Source of the DNA: Mucilaginibacter gilvus
GTDB lineage: Bacteria > Bacteroidota > Bacteroidia > Sphingobacteriales > Sphingobacteriaceae
DNA length: 64,000 bases
Direction: 5' to 3'
Assembly: GCF_004054195.1 (NCBI RefSeq)
Contig: NZ_SBIW01000002.1
Coordinates: 496,001-560,000 of the forward strand
Below, piece after piece: positions 49,152-58,088 of this stretch; positions within the stretch are counted from its first letter, which is position 1; every line of letters starts with the position of its first letter. A program made the translations under genes and the position numbers. Below the pieces are notes generated by a model, which was given only the letters and a program-made list of their open reading frames with translations, was not told where the DNA came from and ran no database searches.

Positions 49152-50393
49152 TTACTTAAATAAATACCTAACACCAGCCTGTATCGCGGTGATTTTTGCA
49201 CCCCAGGATATATAATTTGTAAGTGTGGTTGGGATAATGTAACCGCTATAAATTTGTACCCGCTCATTAAATTCTACTCCAACCGATAATGGAATGATCA
49301 CCTGGAAGTTTTCAAACTCGGGGAATCCTTCTTTGCTATTTATAAAATCAGCATCACTTATTGTGTAAAAATATTTATTGTAATGATAGTAGTTTACCCC
49401 AATACCTGCATTAGCGAACACCTTTAATTTTTCTGTTGAATAAAAATTATAAAGAATTTGAGGGATGATAGAAGCGCTCAATTGCTTAAAGTTAAGGCTC
49501 CTGGCAGGCGTGCTGCCACCTTGAGGTTCGCCTATTTTATAGGAGGTTATTGATACCATGCCTTCCAGCCTTACTATCATTGCCCGGGTGTTTTTGTTGG
49601 TAAAGAAATCTATCCCGGCTGATACTGCCGGCGAAAAAGAGGTAGCCGATTTGCCATCAGAAAAAGGGCCGGAAGCGCCGCTAAACTTAAGCTTGTTACT
49701 TAAGCCAACTACACCAATAAAAAAACGGGATCCCAAATTATTAATTACGGTTTGCTGGCTAACACTGCCATTTAATTTAACGATGATCCTCGTTAACTCA
49801 CCTTCGTCATATTTCGTCTGATCGATAGAAGCGTATAAGTTTTTATTATCAGGTTGAAGTGTTTCAGCCAAGCTTAAAAGCTGGTTGGTGTAAGGGTTTG
49901 CCTTAATCAGTTCTCCGCTTTCGCTACTTAGGTATATGTACTGGTTTAGCGCTGTTATTTCTTTTGCCTGCTTATCGCTAATATAAAAAACCGGCTTTAT
50001 ATCCGTGGTAAGTTTATAAAACGTTAGTTTATTTCCACTAACTATAACTTTCAAAAAAACAGTGTCTGTTATATAGGTTGTGTCTATACCGCGGCTAAGT
50101 TTTGCTATTTCAACAGGGCTGGTGCTCACTTTAACTACGGCTCGGTTATAATACTCCAATCCGTCAACCCCAAACCCATTAGCAACAGATGTTGTAATTT
50201 TTTGCGGCAAGTTGGCTGTTGTGGTTTTAAATAATACCTGTTTAGGGTTCCTTCCCCATTCCTTGTAATCTACAAACCCCTTAACGGTATCGTTTTGCGC
50301 GTTTATAATATAACCGGGTTTGTAATTACTTTGCGCGCTAACGGTAATAGAAAATAGCAGGAACACTATTAGCGTAAAATTAAATGGTTTCAT
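49152..50393 (-). CDS. Outer membrane beta-barrel protein with N-terminal extension
   Basis: A 413-residue protein starting at 50393 (MKPFNFTLIVFLL), with a signal peptide to TVSAQ. The N-terminal half (YKPGYIINAQNDTVKGFVDY onward) is a domain of unknown function common in Bacteroidota secreted proteins. The C-terminal half shows amphipathic strands (FKQLSASIIPQILYNFYSTE, VFANAGIGVNYYHYNKYF, ITAIQAGVRYLFK) with a terminal aromatic-basic end. It is likely a barrel in the outer membrane; function unknown. Confidence 0.75.
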   Translation of the reverse strand: MKPFNFTLIVFLLFSITVSAQSNYKPGYIINAQNDTVKGFVDYKEWGRNPKQVLFKTTTANLPQKITTSVANGFGVDGLEYYNRAVVKVSTSPVEIAKLSRGIDTTYITDTVFLKVIVSGNKLTFYKLTTDIKPVFYISDKQAKEITALNQYIYLSSESGELIKANPYTNQLLSLAETLQPDNKNLYASIDQTKYDEGELTRIIVKLNGSVSQQTVINNLGSRFFIGVVGLSNKLKFSGASGPFSDGKSATSFSPAVSAGIDFFTNKNTRAMIVRLEGMVSITSYKIGEPQGGSTPARSLNFKQLSASIIPQILYNFYSTEKLKVFANAGIGVNYYHYNKYFYTISDADFINSKEGFPEFENFQVIIPLSVGVEFNERVQIYSGYIIPTTLTNYISWGAKITAIQAGVRYLFK

Positions 50394-50443
50394 GTGTAAG
50401 GTTTGGTAGTAAAAGCATATAAAATACAAATGGGAATGATAAT

Positions 50444-50821
50444 TTATTCGTCTTCGGAAAAAGTTAAAACGTAGCTATTGTTATCGAGGATGGAGAATTC
50501 GGTAGCGCCGTAAAAGGTTTTTTCGAGCCCTTTCAGCACGGTAACTTTATCTTTTATATCCTCAAAAAACACCCGGATGCCTTGCAGTTTTATATAAAAC
50601 AGCAGCGAGCCGCCATCGGTACGTTTAATTTCGGGCAGATCCTCCGCCAAGCTCTCTATAGACTGGAACATCAAGGTTACGTTGCCTTTAACCATCATGG
50701 CCCACACCAGGTCGGGCCCGGTTTCGGGTACGCTCATGGCCAGTTCAAAGCCCAGCAGGGTATAGAATTCAATGGTCTTGTTAATGTTGTTTACAAAGAT
50801 GTTTGGTGAAAGGCTTTCCAT
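50444..50821 (-). CDS. VOC (glyoxalase-like) family protein, second copy
   Basis: A 125-residue VOC protein (SPNIFVNNINKTIEFYTLLG, about 4-23) and second half GSLLFYIKLQGIRVFFEDIK. Metal ligands are less clear than in the 48769-49131 protein, since the first-strand His is Asn. It may be a non-metal binding member. It is a single-gene unit, divergent from the AhpD-like gene. Confidence 0.85.
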   Translation of the reverse strand: MESLSPNIFVNNINKTIEFYTLLGFELAMSVPETGPDLVWAMMVKGNVTLMFQSIESLAEDLPEIKRTDGGSLLFYIKLQGIRVFFEDIKDKVTVLKGLEKTFYGATEFSILDNNSYVLTFSEDE

Positions 50822-50959
50822 GATGACTTAATTTTACTTCCTAGTAATGAATAAAGCACAGACAACTAAAACAATGCATTACAAAATTTAAATTTGCGCT
50901 GCCGCAAAGCTAAAAATTTTGGTTAAAAAATGCGGGGGTTTTAATTTAATAGTATACAC

Positions 50960-51316
50960 ATGGGACAATTAATAAACGATTTTGAAGCCTATCGCACCAA
51001 AATGAACGATAGGATAATGGACACCGCTAACACCAATATCAAGCGTTTTTTCGCCTTAGACACCACCACTTATGCCGATGGCGCGCTGGATGTAAAAACC
51101 AAAGAGATGCTGGGCCTGGTAGCCAGCATGGTGCTCCGCTGCGACGATTGCATTAAATACCACCTGGGCAAATGCCACGAAGCCGGCGTAAAGCAGGATG
51201 AAATGAACGAAGTTTTTATGATAGCCAACCTGGTAGGCGGTTCCATTGTTATCCCGCATTACCGCAGGGCGGTGGAGTATTGGGATGAGTTGAATGAGGT
51301 TGGGATTGCAAAATAG
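50960..51316 (+). CDS. Carboxymuconolactone decarboxylase/AhpD-like protein
   Basis: A 118-residue all-helical protein with the AhpD-type redox motif RCDDCIKYHLGKCHEAG (CxxC followed by His, about 61-77). Such proteins reduce disulfides or peroxides, or act as decarboxylases; CxxC-His favours a peroxidase-related function. The N-terminal 40 residues (FEAYRTKMNDRIMDTANTNI) are helical. It is divergent from the VOC gene at 50444-50821. Confidence 0.92.
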   Translation: MGQLINDFEAYRTKMNDRIMDTANTNIKRFFALDTTTYADGALDVKTKEMLGLVASMVLRCDDCIKYHLGKCHEAGVKQDEMNEVFMIANLVGGSIVIPHYRRAVEYWDELNEVGIAK

Positions 51317-51349
51317 ATTATGTAAATTTATTGTATAAACTTTAATGCC

Positions 51350-51952
51350 ATGTACACAAGAAGAACATGCCCTTATGTGCCAATTGACCTGGCTGCGGTA
51401 TGCTCTGTTGCCTTCTTGCTCTTGCTGCTGTATATTTCAATGGCGAGGCCAAAACACCCCGATCCACTTAACATCCAAATGCCTGCATCTTCTTGCTTCC
51501 GCTGTAATATTGATGGTTTTGGACAGGGATACTACTAATAGGGCAGGGCAAAGTAATGATGGAGTTAAACAGTGAACTACGCAGACAGACCTTGCTAAAT
51601 ATGGCCCAAAAACACGACCTGCAATTTACACCGGCAGAGTTTGCAAGGTTTGAGGCTATGGATGTTATTGGTGTTCCGTTATCGTAATTAAAATCGTATT
51701 TGGCCAGAAAATAAAGCCTATTACAACCAACCAGGCATCAAATTAAGTAATGTAGAAAACGAACTGGGCGCCTGGATACAAGCTGCAAAGCAAGCGAGTA
51801 TAACTGTTAATCGCCACGCAATGAGAATAGGCATAAAAGCTGACCGAAATACAGAGTACCCGTTAATTAAACGAGTTATAAGTACCCTACAAAGCCAGCG
51901 CATAAATAGCTTCAATCTGATAACAGATATAAAGTCATTTAGGCGAGAGTAA
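51350..51952 (+). pseudogene. ExbD/TolR-like transporter component, multiply broken
   Basis: Pieces of one protein occur in three successive frames. The N-terminal part (51350 on) has IDLAAVCSVAFLLLLLYISM, the ExbD single membrane helix. A central part (51505-51570) has ILMVLDRD and GQSNDGVKQ. Another (51571-51687) has LLNMAQKHDLQFTPAEFARF and VIGVPLS, followed by a stop where Gln is expected. The last part (about 51711-51952) has GIKLSNVENELGAWIQAAKQ and RIGIKADRNTEYPLIKRVIS, then NSFNLITDI. At least three frameshifts and one nonsense codon are needed to join them. No exbB is nearby. Confidence 0.75.
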
Positions 51953-52069
51953 AAGTACCCAAACGCATCAAGCAAAAGTCTAAAAATATTAGCAATATAT
52001 AACTTTAGTTGTTAATTTGGCGCAGCTGTTGGCAACAAAGCCATCAGCACTAAAACAAGCCGAAACGCC

Positions 52070-52627
52070 ATGTCATCTACCCAGGAAATAACCCGCTGCA
52101 GCTGGTGCGGTACCGACCCTCTTTATATGGAATACCACGATAAAGAATGGGGTAAAACCATCCATGATGACCTTATATTTTTCGAATTCTTAACCCTCGA
52201 AGCTGCCCAGGCAGGCTTAAGTTGGATCACCATTTTGCGCAGGCGTGACGGTTACCGCAACGCCTTCGCCAATTTTGATGTAGAGAAGGTAGCGGCGTTT
52301 ACGGAAGAAGACCAGCAACGCTTGTTACAGGATGCCGGCATCATTCGCAACAGGTTAAAAGTATCGTCGGCCATTCGCAACGCGCAATTGTTTATGGATG
52401 TGAAAAAGGAGTTTGGCTCGTTCAACAACTACCTGTACAGCTTTATGCCCGGTGGCAAACCCATCACAACCTATCATGGCCGGCAAGTAAGTACGCCCGA
52501 ATCTGACGCTATTGCCAAGGACATGAAAAAACGCGGCTTCAAATTTTTCGGCACCACCATTTGCTACGCTTTTATGCAGGCAACCGGCATGGTGAACGAT
52601 CATATCCCCGCCTGTTCTTTTAGGTAA
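52070..52627 (+). CDS. tag: DNA-3-methyladenine glycosylase I
   Basis: A 185-residue base-excision repair enzyme removing 3-methyladenine. The zinc-binding N-terminus CSWCGTDPLYMEYHDKEWG (about 7-25) supplies Cys and His ligands, and Glu in FEFLTLEAAQAGLSWITILR (about 38-57) is at the substrate pocket. The C-terminal zinc His residues lie in the final segment (VNDHIPAC). The length matches the family. It is 153 bases upstream of polA but has no clear shared promoter. Confidence 0.96.
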   Translation: MSSTQEITRCSWCGTDPLYMEYHDKEWGKTIHDDLIFFEFLTLEAAQAGLSWITILRRRDGYRNAFANFDVEKVAAFTEEDQQRLLQDAGIIRNRLKVSSAIRNAQLFMDVKKEFGSFNNYLYSFMPGGKPITTYHGRQVSTPESDAIAKDMKKRGFKFFGTTICYAFMQATGMVNDHIPACSFR

Positions 52628-52708
52628 GTTTTGGCTCCACCAATTGAAATGATTTCACTGTTTTAAAAAATGATTTCCGATTAGTAAACTGGTTGAGAAA
52701 CATAATTG

Positions 52709-52716
52709 TATTTTTG
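52709..52716 (+). promoter_or_regulatory. Promoter -7 element of polA
   Basis: TATTTTTG matches TAnnTTTG, with an upstream TTG at 52693 in a plausible -33 position. The ATG is 64 bases downstream. Confidence 0.6.
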
Positions 52717-52779
52717 AAAACGTACACCTATCCGTGAGATCAAAACGATCAGTGTAATCGGTGAAATCAGTAAATTATT

Positions 52780-55590
52780 ATGAAAAAGCTTTTTCTATTG
52801 GACGGCATGGCCCTTATTTACCGGGCGCATTTTGCATTAAGTAAAACCCCGCGCTTTACGTCGGGCGGCTTAAATACCTCTGCCGTAATGGGCTTTACCA
52901 ATACGCTGCTTGATGTATTGAAAAAAGAAAAGCCTACCCACATGGCAGTGGTTTTTGATACCGATGCCCCCACCGAACGCCACGTAGAATACGAAAAATA
53001 CAAGGCTCACCGCGAGGCAATGCCCGAGGATTTGAGCAAAGCCCTGCCCTATATATTTAATGTTGTACTGGGGTTTAATATCCCGCTGATCACAAGTGAC
53101 GGTTACGAGGCTGATGATATCATAGGCACCCTTGCCAAAAAAGCGGAGAAGAAAGGCTACCAGGTTTACTGTATGACGCCCGATAAAGATTTCGCGCAGC
53201 TGGTATCCGAAAATATCCGCATCTACAAACCTGCCCGCATGGGTAACGACATGGAGATTCTGGGTGTAAAAGAAGTGCTTGCCAAATGGGAGATAGAGCG
53301 CCCCGAGCAGGTAATTGATATCCTTGGCCTTTGGGGCGATGCGGTGGATGGTATCCCCGGAATCCCCGGCGTTGGTGAAAAGACCGCTAAAGCGCTCATC
53401 AAGCAATACGGCTCGGTAGAAGAAATTATTGCTCATAGTCACGAATTAAAAGGTAAGCTGAGAGAAAACGTAGAGACCTATGCAGAGCAGGGCCTAATGT
53501 CGAAACGGTTAGCTACCATTAACCTCAACTCCCCGGTGGAGCTTGACGAGGCTGGCTTGGAAATGTGCGCACCAAGCAAAGATCTGCTGGAACCGCTTTT
53601 TGCCGAACTGGAGTTCCGTACCCTGGGCCGCCGTGTATTTGGTGATGATTTCAGCATTACCGAAACCCGTGCCGTATCCGTACAAACCGACCTGTTTGGC
53701 GACCCTGTTGCCGGTGCCCGTACTACGCTCACCGTAGAGACGCAGGATATTTACGAAGCGCCTAATCAGCCTGAAGTAAAAAACATCAACACGGTTGAAC
53801 ACGAGTATATCCTGGCCGATACCTTCGAGAAACGTGCCGAACTGATCAAGATCCTCAGCGAGCAGAAGAGCTTTTGTTTTGATACCGAAACTACCGGTAC
53901 CGACGCCAACCAATGCGAGCTGGTGGGCTTATCCTTCGCGGTGAAGCACAACCAGGCCTGGTATGTGCCGGTTCCGGTTGATGAGCAGGAGATCATAAAA
54001 ATTGTAGCCGAATTTAAGCCCGTGTTTGAGAATGAGAAAATTGGCAAAACGGGCCAGAACCTAAAGTTCGATATCCTGATGCTGAAATGGTATAACGTGG
54101 AAATGAAGGGCGACCTGTTTGATACCATGATGGCCCATTACGTGATAGACCCGGATACCCGCCACGGGATGGATATCCTGTCGGAAAATTACCTCAACTA
54201 CAAACCCGTTTCCATTACCGAGCTGATTGGCCCTAAAGGTAAAAACCAGGGCAATATGCGCGATGTGGAGATAGAAAAAATAAAAGATTACGCCGCCGAA
54301 GATGCCGATGTTACCCTGCAGCTGAAAACCATTTTTGAGCCGAAGATAAAAGAGGTAGGTGCCGAAAATCTGCTGCACCAGATAGAGAACCCGCTGATAT
54401 ATGTACTGGCCGATGTAGAGCACGAAGGTGTGCGCATTGACCACGAAACGCTGCGGGAGTTTAGCAAGGAACTGGAAGTGGATATAGCCAAGCTGGAAAA
54501 AGTGGTTTTCGAAAAAGCGGGCGTACGTTTCAACATCGCATCGCCGAAGCAATTGGGCGAAGTGCTATTTGAGAAATTACTTCTTGACCCTAAAGCCAAA
54601 AAAACCAAGACCGGCCAATACCAAACCGGCGAGGATGTGCTTTTATCCCTTGCTGCAAAAAGCGATATCGTAAGGGATATCCTTGATTTCCGCCAGTTGC
54701 AAAAACTAAAATCTACCTATGTCGATGCTTTGCCAACCATGGTGAACGCTAAAACCGGGCGCATCCATACCAGCTATAACCAGGCGGTTGCTGCAACCGG
54801 GCGTTTAAGCTCCAATAACCCAAACCTGCAAAACATCCCTATCCGTACCGAGCGCGGCAGGGAAGTAAGGAAGGCCTTTATCCCGCGCGATGAAAATCAT
54901 GTCATCGTATCTGCGGATTATTCGCAGATTGAACTCCGCATTATTGCGGAGATAAGCAAAGACCCTAACATGCGCCAGGCCTTTATAGATAATATCGATA
55001 TCCACACGGCCACCGCCGCTAAAGTTTACGGTATAGGTATTGATGAGGTAGACAGCACGCAGCGCCGTAACGCCAAAGCGGTAAACTTTGGGATAATTTA
55101 CGGGCAATCGGCATTTGGCTTATCACAAAACTTAGGCATCCCCAGAAAAGAAGCCGCCGAGATCATTGAGAACTACTTTGCCCAATACCCGGGCATTAAA
55201 CAATACATGGCCGATACCATGAACTTCGCCCGCGAGAACGGTTACGTTACTACCCTGATGGGCCGTCGCCGCTACCTGCGCGATATAAATTCCGCCAATC
55301 AAACCGTACGTGGTTTTGCCGAACGAAATGCCATCAACGCCCCTATCCAGGGTTCGGCGGCAGATATGATAAAAATAGCCATGATCAACATTCACCGCGA
55401 ATTTAAGGCCCAAAAGCTTGATTCACGCATGACCATGCAGGTGCATGATGAGCTGGTGTTTGATGTGCCTCACTACGAAGTGGAGATAGTAAAACCCATC
55501 ATCTTAGAGAACATGAAGAACGCCATTAAAACTGAAGTGCCTATTATGGTAGAGATAGGCACAGGTGTGAATTGGCTGGAGGCGCATTGA
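52780..55590 (+). CDS. polA: DNA polymerase I
   Basis: A 936-residue enzyme for Okazaki fragment maturation and repair. The N-terminal 5'-3' exonuclease starts LFLLDGMALIYRAHFAL, with acidic residues in DGYEADDIIGTL and TPDKDFAQLV. The proofreading domain has FCFDTETTGTDANQCELVGL (about 366-385) with both acidic residues intact, so proofreading is likely active. Polymerase motif A is VSADYSQIELRIIAE (Asp about 712), motif B RRNAKAVNFGIIYGQ (about 762), and motif C MQVHDELVFDVP (about 886). The length is typical. Confidence 0.98.
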   Translation: MKKLFLLDGMALIYRAHFALSKTPRFTSGGLNTSAVMGFTNTLLDVLKKEKPTHMAVVFDTDAPTERHVEYEKYKAHREAMPEDLSKALPYIFNVVLGFNIPLITSDGYEADDIIGTLAKKAEKKGYQVYCMTPDKDFAQLVSENIRIYKPARMGNDMEILGVKEVLAKWEIERPEQVIDILGLWGDAVDGIPGIPGVGEKTAKALIKQYGSVEEIIAHSHELKGKLRENVETYAEQGLMSKRLATINLNSPVELDEAGLEMCAPSKDLLEPLFAELEFRTLGRRVFGDDFSITETRAVSVQTDLFGDPVAGARTTLTVETQDIYEAPNQPEVKNINTVEHEYILADTFEKRAELIKILSEQKSFCFDTETTGTDANQCELVGLSFAVKHNQAWYVPVPVDEQEIIKIVAEFKPVFENEKIGKTGQNLKFDILMLKWYNVEMKGDLFDTMMAHYVIDPDTRHGMDILSENYLNYKPVSITELIGPKGKNQGNMRDVEIEKIKDYAAEDADVTLQLKTIFEPKIKEVGAENLLHQIENPLIYVLADVEHEGVRIDHETLREFSKELEVDIAKLEKVVFEKAGVRFNIASPKQLGEVLFEKLLLDPKAKKTKTGQYQTGEDVLLSLAAKSDIVRDILDFRQLQKLKSTYVDALPTMVNAKTGRIHTSYNQAVAATGRLSSNNPNLQNIPIRTERGREVRKAFIPRDENHVIVSADYSQIELRIIAEISKDPNMRQAFIDNIDIHTATAAKVYGIGIDEVDSTQRRNAKAVNFGIIYGQSAFGLSQNLGIPRKEAAEIIENYFAQYPGIKQYMADTMNFARENGYVTTLMGRRRYLRDINSANQTVRGFAERNAINAPIQGSAADMIKIAMINIHREFKAQKLDSRMTMQVHDELVFDVPHYEVEIVKPIILENMKNAIKTEVPIMVEIGTGVNWLEAH

Positions 55591-55654
55591 TAGGAACAAC
55601 TGCTAATTCGTCAACGTATAAATTCAAAAAATAAGTATAGCAAAGCGAGGAATC

Positions 55655-55760
55655 TTGCGTTAGGGATCGTAGCGGAAACCCCGGAATGGAGAGCTGCTTC
55701 TATCAGCAGCACGAAATGAGGAGTTGTAGTGTAGAGCCCGGGCCGAAGGCAACGCCCAAA
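55655..55760 (+). repeat. Structured intergenic element with terminal inverted repeats
   Basis: Begins GCGTTAGGGATCGTAGCGG (from 55657) and ends GGGCCGAAGGCAACGCCCAA, so GCGTT (55657-55661) pairs with AACGC (55751-55755). An internal hairpin GCTGC-TTCTATCA-GCAGC lies at 55693-55710. It shares its end with 42761-42841 and its hairpin type with 29233-29254. It carries no gene. Confidence 0.65.
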
Positions 55761-55782
55761 TAGTTCTTTAATAATTTGTTAG

Positions 55783-55905
55783 ATGGAAAGTCAAACAGAA
55801 ACGAAGGGTAACAAATGGGCTGGGTTTGGCGAGTTATCCATCGAACAACAAAACGGTGTATTAAAAGGAATAGAAGAGGCTGATCGCGGCTGAACTTATT
55901 CCGGT
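55783..55905 (+). pseudogene. Antitoxin-like remnant, frameshifted
   Basis: An open frame from 55783 encodes MESQTETKGNKWAGFGELSI, then EQQNGVLKGIEEADRG before a stop at 55891. Removing one base near 55889 continues it as DRGELIPVM, so a single-base insertion is likely. The pattern EQ..GV..GIEEADRGELIP is that of the C-terminal part of RelB/ParD-like antitoxins. The expected toxin gene is absent. It is thus a decayed fragment; the reading is an inference from a short motif. Confidence 0.45.
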
Positions 55906-55962
55906 TATGTTTCCATACGAACTCAATCTTACAGCTTTTTACTTTGAATTATTTCAAGCCAG

Positions 55963-56295
55963 TTATATGTCAATTACTTCATGGCTATACAAAAAAAACA
56001 ACCCTAAAGTTGGATTTCCAAAGCCTTGAAGAAGCAAAATCTTTGCACATTTATGTGACTCAATAATAGATATATCAAAAGCATTTATTTCTAAAGGCTC
56101 AAGATTTGGCAAATTGATAGCATCCATTTTCAAGTTTTTTACATGATGGAAAGATATTCGGATGTCATCGTAATTTTGAGTCAATTCGTTATAGACACTT
56201 ACGCCTATTATGATTTTGCAATGTTCAAGGTCCAAGGACAATTCACTTACAGTTTGGTCGTGTAAATCTAGTGTACTGATGTTATCTAAATTCAT
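55963..56295 (-). CDS. Hypothetical protein, 110 residues
   Basis: No family recognised. The sequence alternates short hydrophobic strands (ISTLDLHDQTVSELSLDLEH, CKIIIGVSVYN, INAFDISI), which suggests a beta-rich cytosolic protein of the immunity or DUF type. It is AT-richer than the adjacent core genes. A tract of ten G lies 18 bases upstream of its start, where a ribosome binding site or spacer would be. It sits next to the antitoxin-like remnant in a small gene-poor zone, which suggests an accessory origin. Confidence 0.55.
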   Translation of the reverse strand: MNLDNISTLDLHDQTVSELSLDLEHCKIIIGVSVYNELTQNYDDIRISFHHVKNLKMDAINLPNLEPLEINAFDISIIESHKCAKILLLQGFGNPTLGLFFLYSHEVIDI

Positions 56296-56313
56296 GCTTG
56301 AGTTATGTTAAAC

Positions 56314-56323
56314 GGGGGGGGGG
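56314..56323. repeat. Homopolymer tract of 10 G
   Basis: An uninterrupted run of ten G, 18 bases upstream of the ATG of the minus-strand hypothetical gene. On that strand it is a C run in the leader and could alter expression by slippage. Confidence 0.9.
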
Positions 56324-56663
56324 CATTTAAGTCTTGCGCCGACTCCGTTTTTAAAATATCTTTAATTCCCTTCCATTTTTTCGGAAAATGTTAATATCGG
56401 ATTTTTTTGGTCTAATAATAACTTTGGCCGTACAATCCCTCCAACTCTTGAATAATAAAGCTGTATTAATGCGCCAGTTTTGATCCGTCGAACCAACCAT
56501 TGCCAAATCCGCAACAAAGGCGTTCGTCTATTTTAGATAAATACCGAAATGGTAATTATCAACGTGTTTTAATTAAAAAATAACACCATTTCAAACACAT
56601 TTTTCAAATTATATGTTTGTTCATTTGAGGAAATGTTTAGTACCTTAACCAACACAATCCCGA
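56324..56663. other. Gene-free region upstream of glgA
   Basis: About 340 AT-rich bases with no credible gene. It must contain the glgA promoter. No precise TAnnTTTG match was found close to the ATG. Confidence 0.5.
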
Positions 56664-58088
56664 ATGAGAATATTCCACCTGAGTGCCGAATGCTATCCTA
56701 TTGCCAAAGTTGGCGGGCTTGCAGATGTTGTTGGTGCGTTGCCTAAGTATCAGAACCAGGCAGGGCAAAACGCAGCTGTAGTAATGCCTTTTTACAACCG
56801 CAAGTTTGTTCACGAAAACACTTTTGTTGTGGTTTTCCAGGGCACAACGCTATTGGGCACCCGAAGGATCTATTTCGAAATATTAAAAGAAACTACCGAT
56901 AAACTGGGCTTCGAGCTCTTTTTAATAAAGATCCCCGGCCTGCTGGATAGGGAAAATATCTACAGCTACCCGGATGAGCAGGATCAGTTTATGGCTTTCC
57001 AGATCTGCTTTTTAGACTGGATAAACTGGAGCGGCCAAACACCGGACCTGGTGCACTGCCACGACCACCACTCGGGCCTGGTGCCTTTTATGATGTACCA
57101 CTCGGCCTTATACACCCGACTGGCACACATCCCAACCATATTTACTATCCACAACGGGCAATACCACGGCGCTTTTGGCTGGGAACGGCTAAACCTGCTG
57201 CCCGAAATTGACTTTTATAAAACCGGTCTGCTGGATTGGAACGGCGGCATCAACCCGCTTGCATCGGCAGTAAAATGCTGCTGGCGGTTCACCACGGTAT
57301 CGCCCAATTACTTAAAAGAGCTCTCCATCAACTCTAACGGATTAGAATACCTTTTCTACGTAGAAAGACATAAAGGCTACGGCATCATCAACGGTATAGA
57401 TACCGACGTTTGGGATGCTAATGCCGACCCAATGGTACCCAATAAGTTCACTGCTACCACGGTTAATAAAGGCAAGCAAAAGAATAAAGAATTACTGTGT
57501 ACCCGTTTCCATCTTTCGGCTGATAAACCTTTGATCGTGTTCATTGGCCGTTTGGTTGTAGAAAAAGGTGCCGATGTATTACCTGCCGCCATCGAGCGCA
57601 GCATACAGCAACACGGCGATGATGTTAACTTTTTGATACTTGGCACAGGCGACCCGGAAACCGAAATGGCCCTGCAAAAACTCAAAGATCTTTACCCGCA
57701 AAACTGTAACGTGTTTATTGGATATGACGAATCGCTGGCGCATTTGATCTACGCCGGGGCAGATTTCCTGCTGATGCCATCGCGTGTGGAGCCTTGCGGC
57801 TTAAACCAGCTATACGCTATCCGTTATGGCACTATACCTGTGGTACGTACCACGGGCGGCCTTGCTGATACCGTAATTGATTTTGGCGACGAAAACGGTT
57901 ACGGCATCCGCTTTAACAACGTTAGCGTGGATGATATCAGTAGTTCTATCACACGCGCTGTTGAATTATACAGCGACTCTAAAAAAATGTTGTTGTTGCG
58001 CAAGCGCATGATGGGCCTCGATTTTTCGTGGTACCGGTCGGCAAAAGAATATATTGACCTATACGAAAGTTTAACTCCTACGATATGA
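56664..58088 (+). CDS. glgA: Glycogen synthase
   Basis: A 474-residue GT5 enzyme adding glucose from ADP-glucose to glycogen chains. The N-terminal ADP-glucose-binding loop KVGGLADVVGALPKY (about 15-29) is diagnostic. The C-terminal half has LIVFIGRLVVEKGADVLPAA and the EX7E-type segment PSRVEPCGLNQLYAIRYGTI. The length is typical of bacterial GlgA. The stop overlaps the glgC start by four bases (ATGA), so the two are translationally coupled. Confidence 0.98.
   Translation: MRIFHLSAECYPIAKVGGLADVVGALPKYQNQAGQNAAVVMPFYNRKFVHENTFVVVFQGTTLLGTRRIYFEILKETTDKLGFELFLIKIPGLLDRENIYSYPDEQDQFMAFQICFLDWINWSGQTPDLVHCHDHHSGLVPFMMYHSALYTRLAHIPTIFTIHNGQYHGAFGWERLNLLPEIDFYKTGLLDWNGGINPLASAVKCCWRFTTVSPNYLKELSINSNGLEYLFYVERHKGYGIINGIDTDVWDANADPMVPNKFTATTVNKGKQKNKELLCTRFHLSADKPLIVFIGRLVVEKGADVLPAAIERSIQQHGDDVNFLILGTGDPETEMALQKLKDLYPQNCNVFIGYDESLAHLIYAGADFLLMPSRVEPCGLNQLYAIRYGTIPVVRTTGGLADTVIDFGDENGYGIRFNNVSVDDISSSITRAVELYSDSKKMLLLRKRMMGLDFSWYRSAKEYIDLYESLTPTI

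Noticed and set aside
53509..53913. Long open frame opposite polA
   Set aside because: It is antisense to a highly conserved gene and has no recognisable domain.
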